In this document: piece by piece, positions 1 to 8,536 of the stretch
Layout: each line of letters opens with the position of its first letter
Position numbering within the stretch: the stretch's first letter is position 1
NCBI RefSeq assembly: GCF_004138395.1
Contig: NZ_PRLM01000001.1
Span: 62,001-126,000 of the forward strand
DNA from: Candidatus Nanosyncoccus alces
GTDB taxonomy: Bacteria > Patescibacteriota > Saccharimonadia > Saccharimonadales > Saccharimonadaceae
Direction: 5' to 3'
DNA: 64,000 nt
The notes under the pieces: generated by a model
Databases searched by the model: none
Seen by the model: only the letters and a program-made list of their open reading frames with translations
What the model was told of the DNA's origin: nothing
Translations under genes and position numbers: made by a program

Positions 1-2
1 AT

Positions 3-485
3 AATGGTGGAGCTGAATATAATAATCCAATAATACAATCTTTGAATTCTGACGAAGAATATAGAGTATGGCTGAGTTCTTCCATTGTGGATGGGAAAGA
101 AATGAGAATTGGGATTAAAGATGGAAAAATTGATATTTGTAGTATCTATGAGACGGGCGGTGCTTTTGTTGACGATTGCATGATTGAAGGCGTTTCTGGT
201 GATATTTTTAATGTAGTAGAATTTGGACAAGGACAGGATAATTCGAATTCAAACATTGGTTTCATTATGACGGACGGCTCTGTTTATTATTTTCCGTTTG
301 TTGAGGCTATGAAAAATAATGAGTTCAGCATAAAAGGTAAATTAAATGTTGACGGATTTGTTACTGACGCTATTGAGATTACTGCTGGTCCTACAGAGCC
401 TGGTGTGGCGGGCGGTTATGGCTCTACAATATTCATCCTTAAGGATGGTACTTACGTTAAGTTTGATGAAGCAATGTTAAATTAG
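3..485 (+). CDS. Unknown protein, 5' end beyond window edge
   Basis: The reading frame is open from base 3 to the TAA at 485, so the gene begins outside the window and only its last 160 codons are seen. An internal TTG at 42 could serve as a start but there is no reason to prefer it. The visible part is acidic, has no membrane segment and shows alternating short hydrophobic strands and Gly/Asp turns (IGIKDGKIDI, IGFIMTDGSVYYF, STIFILKDGTYVKF), suggesting a beta-rich repeat fold such as a propeller or extracellular domain. I do not recognise the family. It is followed by the CIRCE operator of clpC and no obvious terminator. Confidence 0.6.
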   Translation, partial: NGGAEYNNPIIQSLNSDEEYRVWLSSSIVDGKEMRIGIKDGKIDICSIYETGGAFVDDCMIEGVSGDIFNVVEFGQGQDNSNSNIGFIMTDGSVYYFPFVEAMKNNEFSIKGKLNVDGFVTDAIEITAGPTEPGVAGGYGSTIFILKDGTYVKFDEAMLN

Positions 486-508
486 TTACAAGATAGGAAG
501 AATGATAA

Positions 509-535
509 TTAGCACTCTTGCATTGTGAGTGCTAA
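509..535. promoter_or_regulatory. CIRCE operator (HrcA binding site)
   Basis: TTAGCACTC, a 9-base spacer, then GAGTGCTAA: a perfect 9-9-9 inverted repeat identical to the CIRCE consensus. It lies 5 bases upstream of the clpC -10 box, so HrcA bound here would cover the -35 region and block transcription. HrcA-CIRCE normally controls groESL and dnaK; here it predicts heat-shock control of clpC and, by cotranscription, clpP. Confidence 0.95.
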
Positions 536-537
536 TT

Positions 538-546
538 TGCTACAAT
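538..546 (+). promoter_or_regulatory. clpC extended -10 promoter
   Basis: TGC-TACAAT, ending 10 bases before the clpC ATG. The expected start of transcription is only a few bases ahead of the start codon, giving a leaderless or nearly leaderless mRNA. CIRCE replaces any -35 element. Confidence 0.7.
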
Positions 547-556
547 AGGGGGTATT

Positions 557-3025
557 ATGCAAGAAGAATTTAGTGAAATCATGAATCGGTTAAGCGAAAA
601 CGCAAGGTTTGCGCTACAAAAGGCCGATTATTACAGTAAGCGATATAACAATGGTTATATGGGAACGGAGCATCTGCTACTCGGAATTATGAGCATAGAT
701 ATGTCTACCGGGGCGAAGATGATTCGTGACGAAGGTGCGACGCTAGAAGAAGTGGAAAAAGCGTTAAATAAAGCGGCGGTGGAAGTGCCGGGTAGCGACA
801 TGGCAATGATGTCGCTATCGGAAGCGGTGATTTTGACGCTTAGGATGGCGCAAAATTATATACGCGAGCAGGGCCTGAGTGTGATAGGCACCGAGCATAT
901 ATTATATGCTTTGCTTTCTCAGCCGAATTCGCGGGCTTCGCTAATATTAACTGGGCTGAAGGTAGATACGGAAAAGTTATTGAACGAAATTGAAGATCTA
1001 GTAGAAGAACAAACTAAAGATGAAAAGCTAAAAGCTGAAAAAGCGAAATATTTGAAGAAAACGCCACTGAAGTTTTTGAATCGGTACGGGAAAGATTTGA
1101 CGGAAGAGGCGAAGGCGGGGAAACTAGATACCGTAATAGGGCGTGAAAACGAGATAGAACGGGTGGTGACGGTATTAAGTCGCCGGACGAAATCTAACCC
1201 GGTGTTAATAGGTGAGGCAGGCGTAGGTAAAACGGCGATTGTGGAGGGTTTGGCGACACGGATTGCGAATAATGAAGTGCCAGGGAACTTAATTGGTAAA
1301 CATATTTACCAAGTGGATCTGAGCTCGGTGGTGGCGGGGACGAAGTTCCGCGGGGAATTCGAAGAACGTATTAAGGGGATTATAGATGAGGCGACGGGGG
1401 ATGATAGCGTGCTGTTATTTATAGACGAAATACATCTGCTTTCTGGTGCGGGGTCTAGTGAAGGCAGCATGGATGCGGCGAATATTTTGAAGCCAGCGTT
1501 AGCGCGGAATTCTATCAACCTGATCGGTGCGACGACTTTGGACGAATATCGGAAATCTATTGAAAAAGACAAGGCGCTTTCGCGTAGATTCCAGACGGTG
1601 ATGGTGGAAGAACCCTCGGCTGCAGTGACGCTCCGGATTTTGAAGGGGATTAAGAAACATTACGAAAAGCATCATGGGGTGGTGATACCGGACGAGATTT
1701 TGGAAACGGCGATTACGATGAGTCAAAGATATATTAACGACAGATTTATGCCGGACAAGGTAATAGACGTGATAGACGAAGCAAGTGCGATTGCAAAAGT
1801 GGCGGCAGATAAAAAGGGCGGCGGCAAGTATAAAAAATTGAAAATTGAAAAAACAACTTTGGAGAATAAGATTTCGGATGCGGCGGAAAAAGAGGATTAC
1901 GAAAAAGCGGCGAATTTGAAGACAGAACTGGCGAAGCTAGAGCAAGAGATTAAGAAATTAGAAAAAGCCGGTGTGAAAGAAACGGAGAATCCGATTTTGA
2001 CGGAAGAAAACTTAGCAACAGCGGTAAGTTTGAAAACTGGTATACCGGTGAGTAAAGTACATGGGTCCGAGATGAAGATGTTGGTTAACTTAGAAGATGA
2101 GCTAAAAAAATCCATTATCGGGCAAGATGAGGCGGTGGCGGCGGTAGCGAAGGCGATACGGCGCGGTCGGAGCGGAATTGCGGATGCCAAGCGGCCGATC
2201 GGTTCGTTCCTATTCATGGGGCCAACTGGCGTAGGGAAAACGGAATTAGCACGAGTGATAGCGCGTGAAGTATTTGGTGGGGAAAATGCGCTAGTAAAAA
2301 TAGATATGAGTGAGTTTGGCGAGAAGCATAATGTGTCGCGATTAGTGGGTGCGCCAGCGGGATATATTGGTTATGATGACGGCGGAAAGCTGACCGAAGC
2401 GGTGCGCCGCAAGCCATATTCGGTCATACTGTTTGATGAGATTGAAAAAGCGCATCCGGATGTATTTAATTTACTGCTTCAAATATTAGAAGACGGCGTG
2501 TTGACGGATGGACAAGGTAGTAAGATTAAGTTTAACAATACGATAGTGATTTTAACGTCTAACCTTGGGTCGGCGGATATGTTTAGGGAATCAGAACTTG
2601 GCTTTGCTGCAAAGACGGCGAAAGACAAGAAGGCTTTGGCGGAAGAATACGAAGAAAATAAATCTTATGCAATGAAGGCGCTCAAGAAAGTGATGCGACC
2701 CGAGTTAATTAACCGGCTCGATAATATCCTGGTATTTCACGCACTGACGCGGAAGAATGTGGAAAGAATATTTGATAATTTGATAAACGATTTGAAGAAG
2801 CGATTGGCGACAAAAGGGATCGGTCTAAAGATTGATGAAAAGGCAAAGAATTATTTGATCGAGGAAGGATATGACCCGAAGAATGGGGCAAGGCCGCTGC
2901 GGCGAAAGATTGAAGACGAAGTAGAGTCGCTAGTATCGGAAGAAATTATCGCGGAAGGATTGAAAAAAGGTGATATCCCGACATTGAAATTAGTAAATAA
3001 GAAATTGAAATTAGTAAAAGAATAA
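557..3025 (+). CDS. clpC: ClpC-type AAA+ unfoldase, Clp protease ATP-binding subunit
   Basis: Hexameric unfoldase that feeds proteins into ClpP. The 822 residues show two N-terminal Clp_N repeats (about 5-145), a first AAA+ module with Walker A GEAGVGKT at 219-226, a short UVR-like coiled middle region near 430-475 ([13 protein letters not shown]) that marks ClpC rather than ClpB, and a second AAA+ module with Walker A GPTGVGKT at 555-562. A LGF tripeptide before the sensor region fits the ClpP-docking loop. clpP follows 13 bases downstream. Regulation is by the CIRCE element directly upstream. Identity is sure; the choice of ClpC over ClpA/E rests on the UVR-like middle segment. Confidence 0.96.
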   Translation: MQEEFSEIMNRLSENARFALQKADYYSKRYNNGYMGTEHLLLGIMSIDMSTGAKMIRDEGATLEEVEKALNKAAVEVPGSDMAMMSLSEAVILTLRMAQNYIREQGLSVIGTEHILYALLSQPNSRASLILTGLKVDTEKLLNEIEDLVEEQTKDEKLKAEKAKYLKKTPLKFLNRYGKDLTEEAKAGKLDTVIGRENEIERVVTVLSRRTKSNPVLIGEAGVGKTAIVEGLATRIANNEVPGNLIGKHIYQVDLSSVVAGTKFRGEFEERIKGIIDEATGDDSVLLFIDEIHLLSGAGSSEGSMDAANILKPALARNSINLIGATTLDEYRKSIEKDKALSRRFQTVMVEEPSAAVTLRILKGIKKHYEKHHGVVIPDEILETAITMSQRYINDRFMPDKVIDVIDEASAIAKVAADKKGGGKYKKLKIEKTTLENKISDAAEKEDYEKAANLKTELAKLEQEIKKLEKAGVKETENPILTEENLATAVSLKTGIPVSKVHGSEMKMLVNLEDELKKSIIGQDEAVAAVAKAIRRGRSGIADAKRPIGSFLFMGPTGVGKTELARVIAREVFGGENALVKIDMSEFGEKHNVSRLVGAPAGYIGYDDGGKLTEAVRRKPYSVILFDEIEKAHPDVFNLLLQILEDGVLTDGQGSKIKFNNTIVILTSNLGSADMFRESELGFAAKTAKDKKALAEEYEENKSYAMKALKKVMRPELINRLDNILVFHALTRKNVERIFDNLINDLKKRLATKGIGLKIDEKAKNYLIEEGYDPKNGARPLRRKIEDEVESLVSEEIIAEGLKKGDIPTLKLVNKKLKLVKE

Positions 3026-3038
3026 TTGAAAGGATAAT

Positions 3039-3632
3039 ATGAAGAAATTAACAAATGACTATTTGGTACCTACGGTAGTAGAAGAAACTAATAAGGGGGA
3101 AAGAGCATATGATATTTATTCAAGGCTTTTGAATGATCGGATTATTTTCTTAGGCGAAGATGTGAATGCGCATACGGCGAATTTGGTGGTGGCGCAGTTG
3201 CTATATCTTGCGCATGAGGATCCGAAAAAACCGATTAAACTATATATTAATTCTCCGGGTGGTTCGGTATACGATGGGTTGGCGATTATCGATACGATGA
3301 ATTATATTGAGCCGGATGTAGAAACTATTGGCATCGGCCTGCAGGCAAGCATGGGGGCGTTGTTGCTTTCGTGTGGAGCGAAGGGCAAGCGATATTGTCT
3401 ACCGAATGCGCGGATTATGATACATCAACCATCGTCCGGTACAGAAGGTAAAATCACCGACCAGGAAATTATGTTACGTGAAGGCATTTTCTTGAAGAAA
3501 CGGACAGCAGAGATTTTTGCGAAAAATACTGGTAAAGATTTGAAGCAAGTGGAAAAGGATATGGATCGTGATAACTGGATGAGTGCAGAAGAAGCCAAAG
3601 AATACGGTATAATTGATGAAATTATAAAATAG
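3039..3632 (+). CDS. clpP: ATP-dependent Clp protease proteolytic subunit
   Basis: Serine peptidase subunit that forms the tetradecameric barrel partnering ClpC. The 197 residues match the usual family length. The catalytic triad is visible as Ser104 in QASMGALLL, His129 in MIHQPSSG and Asp178 in [11 protein letters not shown]; the NSPGGSV oxyanion motif is at 71-77. The start at 3039 follows the site GAAAGGA, so translation uses a ribosome binding site as expected inside an operon. It shares the CIRCE-controlled clpC transcript and is closed by a strong terminator. Confidence 0.97.
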   Translation: MKKLTNDYLVPTVVEETNKGERAYDIYSRLLNDRIIFLGEDVNAHTANLVVAQLLYLAHEDPKKPIKLYINSPGGSVYDGLAIIDTMNYIEPDVETIGIGLQASMGALLLSCGAKGKRYCLPNARIMIHQPSSGTEGKITDQEIMLREGIFLKKRTAEIFAKNTGKDLKQVEKDMDRDNWMSAEEAKEYGIIDEIIK

Positions 3633-3647
3633 GTTTTATAACTGTGG

Positions 3648-3681
3648 TACTGCGAACTTTAAAAGTTCGCAGTATTTTTTT
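3648..3681 (+). terminator. Rho-independent terminator of clpC-clpP
   Basis: Perfect hairpin ACTGCGAACTTTT/AAAAGTTCGCAGT followed by a run of seven T. Confidence 0.92.
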
Positions 3682-3711
3682 GTGTTGATTTTTGGGATTT
3701 CTTTTTGCTTG

Positions 3712-3720
3712 TGGTAAAAT
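3712..3720 (+). promoter_or_regulatory. Extended -10 promoter, leaderless
   Basis: TGG-TAAAAT, ending 6 bases before the ATG at 3727; no Shine-Dalgarno. Confidence 0.7.
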
Positions 3721-3726
3721 AAAGCT

Positions 3727-3972
3727 ATGACGAAGGATAAGGTGTGGGGAAAGAAAAAAGTCCTAGTGGCGGGGTTGGTGATTTTAGTGATAATAATTGT
3801 GGGGCTAGTAGTGGGGAATGTGATTTTGGTGACTAATCAAAAGAATCAGGTTGATGATAGACAGGACGAAGAGAGTGAACATATTGAAAATACAGAGGAT
3901 TATGAGATTGTAGTGGAGCTACATGGTGCGGAGGGGAGTTCATCGACAAGTGCGAGTGGGAGTGGCAAATAG
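3727..3972 (+). CDS. Small single-pass membrane protein
   Basis: 81 residues: a basic N-terminus (KDKVWGKKK), one long hydrophobic helix (about 12-37) and an acidic outside tail ending in a Ser/Gly stretch. The topology is probably N-in, C-out. No family recognised. The stop codon is followed after 2 bases by the start of a 947-residue secreted protein, so the two are almost certainly cotranscribed and may work together at the cell surface; that link is inference from position. Confidence 0.75.
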   Translation: MTKDKVWGKKKVLVAGLVILVIIIVGLVVGNVILVTNQKNQVDDRQDEESEHIENTEDYEIVVELHGAEGSSSTSASGSGK

Positions 3973-3974
3973 AT

Positions 3975-6818
3975 ATGCGGGTTAAGAAACAGACGATTTT
4001 TGTAATATTATTGATGGCGTTGTTCTGCGGTAGTTTGTGGCTAGGAGGGCAGGAGGCGCATGCTGATGGCTGGTCGTTTAGTATTGAAGCATTTGTGAAT
4101 TATTCTATTAGTGGTTGTAGTGTAAGCGGGGGTGAAGTGATTTGCAGCTTTAGTATAAAACCGCAGGAGAATTTGACAAAGGCCAGTTATACTGGTCAGC
4201 CCCCTAGACAGGATATGCAGATAGACGTAACTCCAAAAGGTTCTTATGGTATGACGGCATTGAAAGACAAATATTTGGGGTATTGGCATTACAGTGAAAA
4301 TGCATCGCAATTGTTGGATATTCAAAATCCGACTTATTCTTTGAAAATAGATAAGAGTAAATTGAAAAAACAAGAGAATAAGGGAGATGTTACGGTAATT
4401 ACTTACACTGGGCAGTTTTGTTTTGATGTGGATGTACATTGGCGAGAGTATGGGTATAATAACGTGACTCATGGCGGAGACAGCAACTTCTGTGGTGATT
4501 TCAGTGTACAGGAAAGAATACCTTCTGAGTTTAAAGGTAAGTCTAGTGTTGGATCGACGACGACCGATTGGGTAAATGCGACAATTTCGAAATTGAAAGT
4601 GATTAATGATTGCGCGGCGGATGGATGCGACGTCAAGTTTGTGCATAGCCTGAAACGTACTGCTGGCTATGGGACATCTAGCTATGAGATAAAAAGAACA
4701 TCGAATTATTCTAGACTAGGAGTGAACGGTAAAACTTTAAAGACTGGTAGTGAAAATTTTAATAATGGAAGTGAAAGAGAGGAATATAGTGAGACTGTAA
4801 AACTCGTTCCGGGTCAGGTGGTGTGTGAGGATATGAGGTTTAGAATTAATAGCAATAATGAGTATAGAACTACTACGGTTTGCGCGATGGCTTTGGGCAA
4901 TGTGAAATCTACTATAGAGCAAAAGGTAGCCAATAGTAGCGTAGGTAAGTATAGTGATATGCAGGCGTTGGTATATGCTAAGCCTGGTGATACATTGATA
5001 TATGAAACAACATACAATCCGGCTGTGCAATACGCTTATTATTTGGGCGCACAAAGAGTGAAGATAGATAATGGCGCAATAATAAATCCTTATTCATTCT
5101 TGTCTACGCTCGGTTCGGCATTTAATTATTATAAAGGAAGTGGTCTTGGAACTTGGCACAATTCTTTTACGGTGTCCGGGGATAAGATTAGTCTTTTTAG
5201 GAATTATTATGAAGATGAGAAGTATAATGGCGATATTACTAGGCGGATTGAACGTAATAATTATGAAGTGAGTAATCCGGTAGATGTAGGTAGAGAGCTG
5301 ACTGTTGTTGCGGAAACTAATTTAAATGATAGCACCAAGACTACTCCAAGTGAGATTAGTTTTGTAAAATACAAAGATGGTGAAAAGTATTATAGTTTAG
5401 GAAATGTTAAGACAAATAGGATTTGGGGCTCTGCTAGTGCTCTGGTGCCGTATAATTTTGTTAACAAAACGGAGATTTCCTCGATAGATCAGCTGGTTTA
5501 CGCTGGCGAGACGGCCAATATTGCCTACAAAGTTGTTACTGAACTAAAAGAAAATAATTTGTTAGAGGATACTTATGCCACTGTGGCGAAGAATGCAAAA
5601 TGGAAGATGGAAATTTGCTATGGCAATGACTACGAGAATTGTTATTGGAGTGAGGAAAAAACTGGTAATTTGCATGAGAAAGAGGATATCTGGGATGAAT
5701 CTACAAAAGAGGATGATAGTACAAAAACGCAGATCGTTGTTCCAGATGTGCCAGCAGGGACCAAAATTTGGGTGAGGTCGGCGGTATATCCGAAAGATAG
5801 TGGCGGGGATGATAATATAAAGCCAGACTATTATGATCCGAATGATCCTAATTCGTGGGCTTATTCAGATTGGGCAGAGCTTACTGTGGCAAAAAAGCCG
5901 AGTTTCCAGGTGTGGGGCGGAAGCATATATTCGGCTGGTAATATTAGTGTGAACACGAGTGAAAAACAGCATGTGTTTGGAGTCAACAATTTTGAGGAGG
6001 TATTGAAGAGTAAGAACAATACAAGTTATATTTTTGGGCCCTGGACAGAGTTAGGGTTAGTAGCAAGCGGTAGCGTTGTGGGGCTTGCTAGTGGTGCTGG
6101 TACTGGGTATGCCGAGGCTAGTGATGCCCTGTCTGTGCCAATACCCGATGAGCATCTGGGGGGTAGTGAGGAATGGGACGTAAATTACTGTTTGAGGAGT
6201 ACGCTTAGCTTTGCAAATAGCAATTGTAATAGTAGCGTTGGTGGCCTGAGTGGTGTGAGCCAGGGCGATAACAGAGAGGCGTTGATAGCTAGGTTCGTGG
6301 ATGATGGTGGGAGCGATATTAACCGAGTTGATTTAGCTGGCGATTTAGACAGTGTAATAGTTGAAAGTGGTACTAATCTATATTATAAGGATGGAGATTT
6401 GAGGATTGCTGGTGATGTAGTTTACGGTGATGCTGTTTATAGTACGCTAGCAGAAATCCCGAAGACTATTATTTATTCTACTGGTAATATCGTGATTGAT
6501 TGTGATGTAGAGAGGATTGATGCTGTATTGATTGCTAAAGGCGACATTAATACTTGCCCGACTGACGTGATTGATGGACAGGAAGACCGTGACAACAAGG
6601 ATAATTCTACGCCGTTGAAAATCAATGGTTCTACGATTTCTGATACGCTGACGCTAAATAGAACTTATGGAACAGCGACTGGAGTGAACACTGTAGTGCC
6701 GGCGGAGGTGATTAATTATGACACGACTCTGTACTTGTGGGCGAATGGAAAATCTGACGTGACTAGGACTGGAAAAATTGTGACAACATATCAAAAAGAG
6801 TTATCGCCGAGATATTAA
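3975..6818 (+). CDS. Large secreted protein of unknown family
   Basis: 947 residues with a clear signal peptide: MRVKKQ, hydrophobic core, then EAHA before DGW, giving cleavage after Ala30. The mature protein is Ser/Thr/Asn/Tyr-rich, has many scattered cysteines (possible disulfides) and no C-terminal membrane anchor or sorting signal. The last 300 residues contain beta-helix-like stretches (LYYKDGDLRIAGDVVYGD, STGNIVIDCDVERIDAVLIA). I do not recognise the domain. It follows an 81-residue membrane protein at 2 bases spacing. It ends 3 bases from the convergent tyrS gene with no terminator between them. A surface or adhesion role is only a guess. Confidence 0.8.
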   Translation: MRVKKQTIFVILLMALFCGSLWLGGQEAHADGWSFSIEAFVNYSISGCSVSGGEVICSFSIKPQENLTKASYTGQPPRQDMQIDVTPKGSYGMTALKDKYLGYWHYSENASQLLDIQNPTYSLKIDKSKLKKQENKGDVTVITYTGQFCFDVDVHWREYGYNNVTHGGDSNFCGDFSVQERIPSEFKGKSSVGSTTTDWVNATISKLKVINDCAADGCDVKFVHSLKRTAGYGTSSYEIKRTSNYSRLGVNGKTLKTGSENFNNGSEREEYSETVKLVPGQVVCEDMRFRINSNNEYRTTTVCAMALGNVKSTIEQKVANSSVGKYSDMQALVYAKPGDTLIYETTYNPAVQYAYYLGAQRVKIDNGAIINPYSFLSTLGSAFNYYKGSGLGTWHNSFTVSGDKISLFRNYYEDEKYNGDITRRIERNNYEVSNPVDVGRELTVVAETNLNDSTKTTPSEISFVKYKDGEKYYSLGNVKTNRIWGSASALVPYNFVNKTEISSIDQLVYAGETANIAYKVVTELKENNLLEDTYATVAKNAKWKMEICYGNDYENCYWSEEKTGNLHEKEDIWDESTKEDDSTKTQIVVPDVPAGTKIWVRSAVYPKDSGGDDNIKPDYYDPNDPNSWAYSDWAELTVAKKPSFQVWGGSIYSAGNISVNTSEKQHVFGVNNFEEVLKSKNNTSYIFGPWTELGLVASGSVVGLASGAGTGYAEASDALSVPIPDEHLGGSEEWDVNYCLRSTLSFANSNCNSSVGGLSGVSQGDNREALIARFVDDGGSDINRVDLAGDLDSVIVESGTNLYYKDGDLRIAGDVVYGDAVYSTLAEIPKTIIYSTGNIVIDCDVERIDAVLIAKGDINTCPTDVIDGQEDRDNKDNSTPLKINGSTISDTLTLNRTYGTATGVNTVVPAEVINYDTTLYLWANGKSDVTRTGKIVTTYQKELSPRY

Positions 6819-6821
6819 GAT

Positions 6822-8057
6822 TTATTTTACGACAGCGAACTTGTTTTTACCTTTTTTGATAACGGCAGTTTGATTGAGCGTAATGTCTTCAGTAATTTTG
6901 GTGCCATTGATGGAAATAGCTCCGGCACTAATGAACTCACGTGCTTTCTTTTTTGATTCGGCAAGATTGGTAATAGTGAGAGCATCTACTAGACTAACGT
7001 TTTTTGAGATGGTAGGTAAAAAATTGGCAAATTCGGAGATTTCATCAGTGGAGAAATCGGCAAAATTAGTGTTTTTGTCAAATAGTAAATTGGTAAGATT
7101 CTCGATGGCTTTGGCATTCTCCTTGCCGTGTACTATTTCTGTAACGTTTTTAGCTAAGGTTTTTTGGGCGAAGCGGTCTTCTGGATGTTCGGAATGGCGA
7201 CGAATGGTAGTCTCAATATCGTTTTTATTGAGTAGAGTGTAGATCTTGAGGAGATATTCTACGGAACTATCAGGTTGATTGAGCCAGAATTGATAAAAAT
7301 CGAAAATTGAAGTGTAATTACCAGATCCGTTGTCGGAGCTAGCGAGCCAAACAGCATTACCTTCGGATTTGCCAAACTTGCGTCCGGTAACTGGATCAAT
7401 GACTAGAGGGGTAGACCAGACGTCGGCGTCGGCGTTCTCCAAGCGTTTAATCAGATGTATACCGGAAGTACAGTTGCCGTATTGGTCGGCACCACAGAGT
7501 TGTAAGGATACGCCATGCTCGCGGAAAAGATGCAAAAAGTCATATCCTTGGATGAGAGTATAGGAGAACTCAGCATAGGAGATGCCGGACCCGCCAGTGC
7601 CAATGCGGTTTTGAACGAATTGGCGGTCTAGGAGTTGAGTCATAGAAAAGGCTTTACCAACTTCGCGGAGGAAATCTAGATAGTTGATATTTTTAAACCA
7701 GTCATAGTTATCCACCATGGTGATGTCGGTGGAATTGATTATTCGCTCAATTTGCGATTTAATACAGCGTTTGTTGTGTTCTACTTCGTCTAGGGATTTG
7801 AGGTCGCGTTCACTGTTTTCTTTTGGGTCACCGATTTGGCCGGTGGCGCCGCCAACTAGAAGGTATGGTTGATAGCCATGTCGGATAAAACATGCACACA
7901 TCATGAGTGCAGCGAGATTGCCGATAGTAAGAGAATCAGCGGATGGGTCGGCTCCCCAGTAGAATTTTTTGGATTCGCGATTGTCGAGAACTTTAGGATC
8001 TTTGATGGTGGTCTCGGCAGTGAAGCCACGATAAATCAATTCTTCGGATAAATTCAT
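6822..8057 (-). CDS. tyrS: Tyrosyl-tRNA synthetase
   Basis: Class I enzyme charging tRNA-Tyr. 411 residues, the usual bacterial length. The Rossmann fold starts at KFYWGADPSADSLTIGNL and the KMSKS-loop equivalent reads KFGKSEGN, as in typical TyrRS. An S4-like RNA-binding domain ends the protein (about 345-411). The HIGH signature is altered: where most bacterial TyrRS have HIGH or HLGH, this reads TIGN. It lies 19 bases downstream of rnhA on the same strand but also has its own leaderless -10 box. Function is sure; whether the altered HIGH is lineage-typical was not tested. Confidence 0.95.
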   Translation of the reverse strand: MNLSEELIYRGFTAETTIKDPKVLDNRESKKFYWGADPSADSLTIGNLAALMMCACFIRHGYQPYLLVGGATGQIGDPKENSERDLKSLDEVEHNKRCIKSQIERIINSTDITMVDNYDWFKNINYLDFLREVGKAFSMTQLLDRQFVQNRIGTGGSGISYAEFSYTLIQGYDFLHLFREHGVSLQLCGADQYGNCTSGIHLIKRLENADADVWSTPLVIDPVTGRKFGKSEGNAVWLASSDNGSGNYTSIFDFYQFWLNQPDSSVEYLLKIYTLLNKNDIETTIRRHSEHPEDRFAQKTLAKNVTEIVHGKENAKAIENLTNLLFDKNTNFADFSTDEISEFANFLPTISKNVSLVDALTITNLAESKKKAREFISAGAISINGTKITEDITLNQTAVIKKGKNKFAVVK

Positions 8058-8063
8058 AATGTA

Positions 8064-8072
8064 ATATTAGCA
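8064..8072 (-). promoter_or_regulatory. tyrS extended -10 promoter, leaderless
   Basis: On the minus strand TGC-TAATAT ends 6 bases before the tyrS ATG. Confidence 0.6.
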
Positions 8073-8076
8073 TATT

Positions 8077-8499
8077 TTATAGAGTAGCACCAGTGCGAGC
8101 TTTGTTGGCCCATTCGTCGGCGAGCTCGTTATATTTAGTGCCGGCATGGCCGCGGACCCAGATGAGCTTGACTGGGTATTTGTGGTAGAGTGTGTATAAT
8201 TCTTTGACGATGTCGAGATTCATGATTTCTCCTTTGGATTTTTTCCAACCATGTGATTGCCAGACGTCGGCCCATTTGGTAAGGACGTTAATCCAGAATT
8301 CAGAGTCGGAGTGAATTTCGCAACCTTCGATGTTGGCGTACTTGATAGCAGCAATCATAGCGAGGCCTTCCATGCGAATGTTGGTAGTGTGAGCTTCGCA
8401 ACCTAGTGCTACGGGATTACCTGTTGTGCCGTCTATTACAGCATAGCCACCGGGGCCTGGGTTAGGTGACGCGCTGCCGTCCGTCCATAGGGTCTTCAT
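8077..8499 (-). CDS. rnhA: Ribonuclease HI
   Basis: Cleaves RNA in RNA-DNA hybrids (R-loops, Okazaki primers). 140 residues, typical for bacterial RNase HI without extra domains. The fold starts with LWTDGSASPNPGPGGY containing the first catalytic Asp (residue 7); the second acidic residue is in the MEGLAMIAAI helix and further ones in HSDSEFW and the C-terminal NELADEWANKA helix. It is transcribed divergently from the methyltransferase at 8537, with both promoters in a 37-base gap. Confidence 0.95.
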   Translation of the reverse strand: MKTLWTDGSASPNPGPGGYAVIDGTTGNPVALGCEAHTTNIRMEGLAMIAAIKYANIEGCEIHSDSEFWINVLTKWADVWQSHGWKKSKGEIMNLDIVKELYTLYHKYPVKLIWVRGHAGTKYNELADEWANKARTGATL

Positions 8500-8505
8500 A
8501 GGAAA

Positions 8506-8514
8506 ATTATATCA
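8506..8514 (-). promoter_or_regulatory. rnhA extended -10 promoter, leaderless
   Basis: Minus-strand TGA-TATAAT, ending 6 bases before the rnhA ATG; no Shine-Dalgarno. Confidence 0.8.
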
Positions 8515-8520
8515 TAGGCG

Positions 8521-8529
8521 TGTTATAAT
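8521..8529 (+). promoter_or_regulatory. Extended -10 promoter, leaderless, back to back with rnhA
   Basis: TGT-TATAAT, ending 7 bases before the ATG at 8537. It lies 6 bases from the oppositely oriented rnhA -10 element, so the two polymerase footprints must overlap. Confidence 0.8.
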
Positions 8530-8536
8530 CGTAGGT

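Noticed and set aside
4041-4646. Long minus-strand frame inside the 947-residue protein gene
   Set aside because: Antisense frame rich in Ile, His, Arg and Tyr without initiation signals; a by-product of the coding strand's composition. The same holds for long antisense frames at 40709-41299, 48100-48972, 50696-51307 and 62972-63802.
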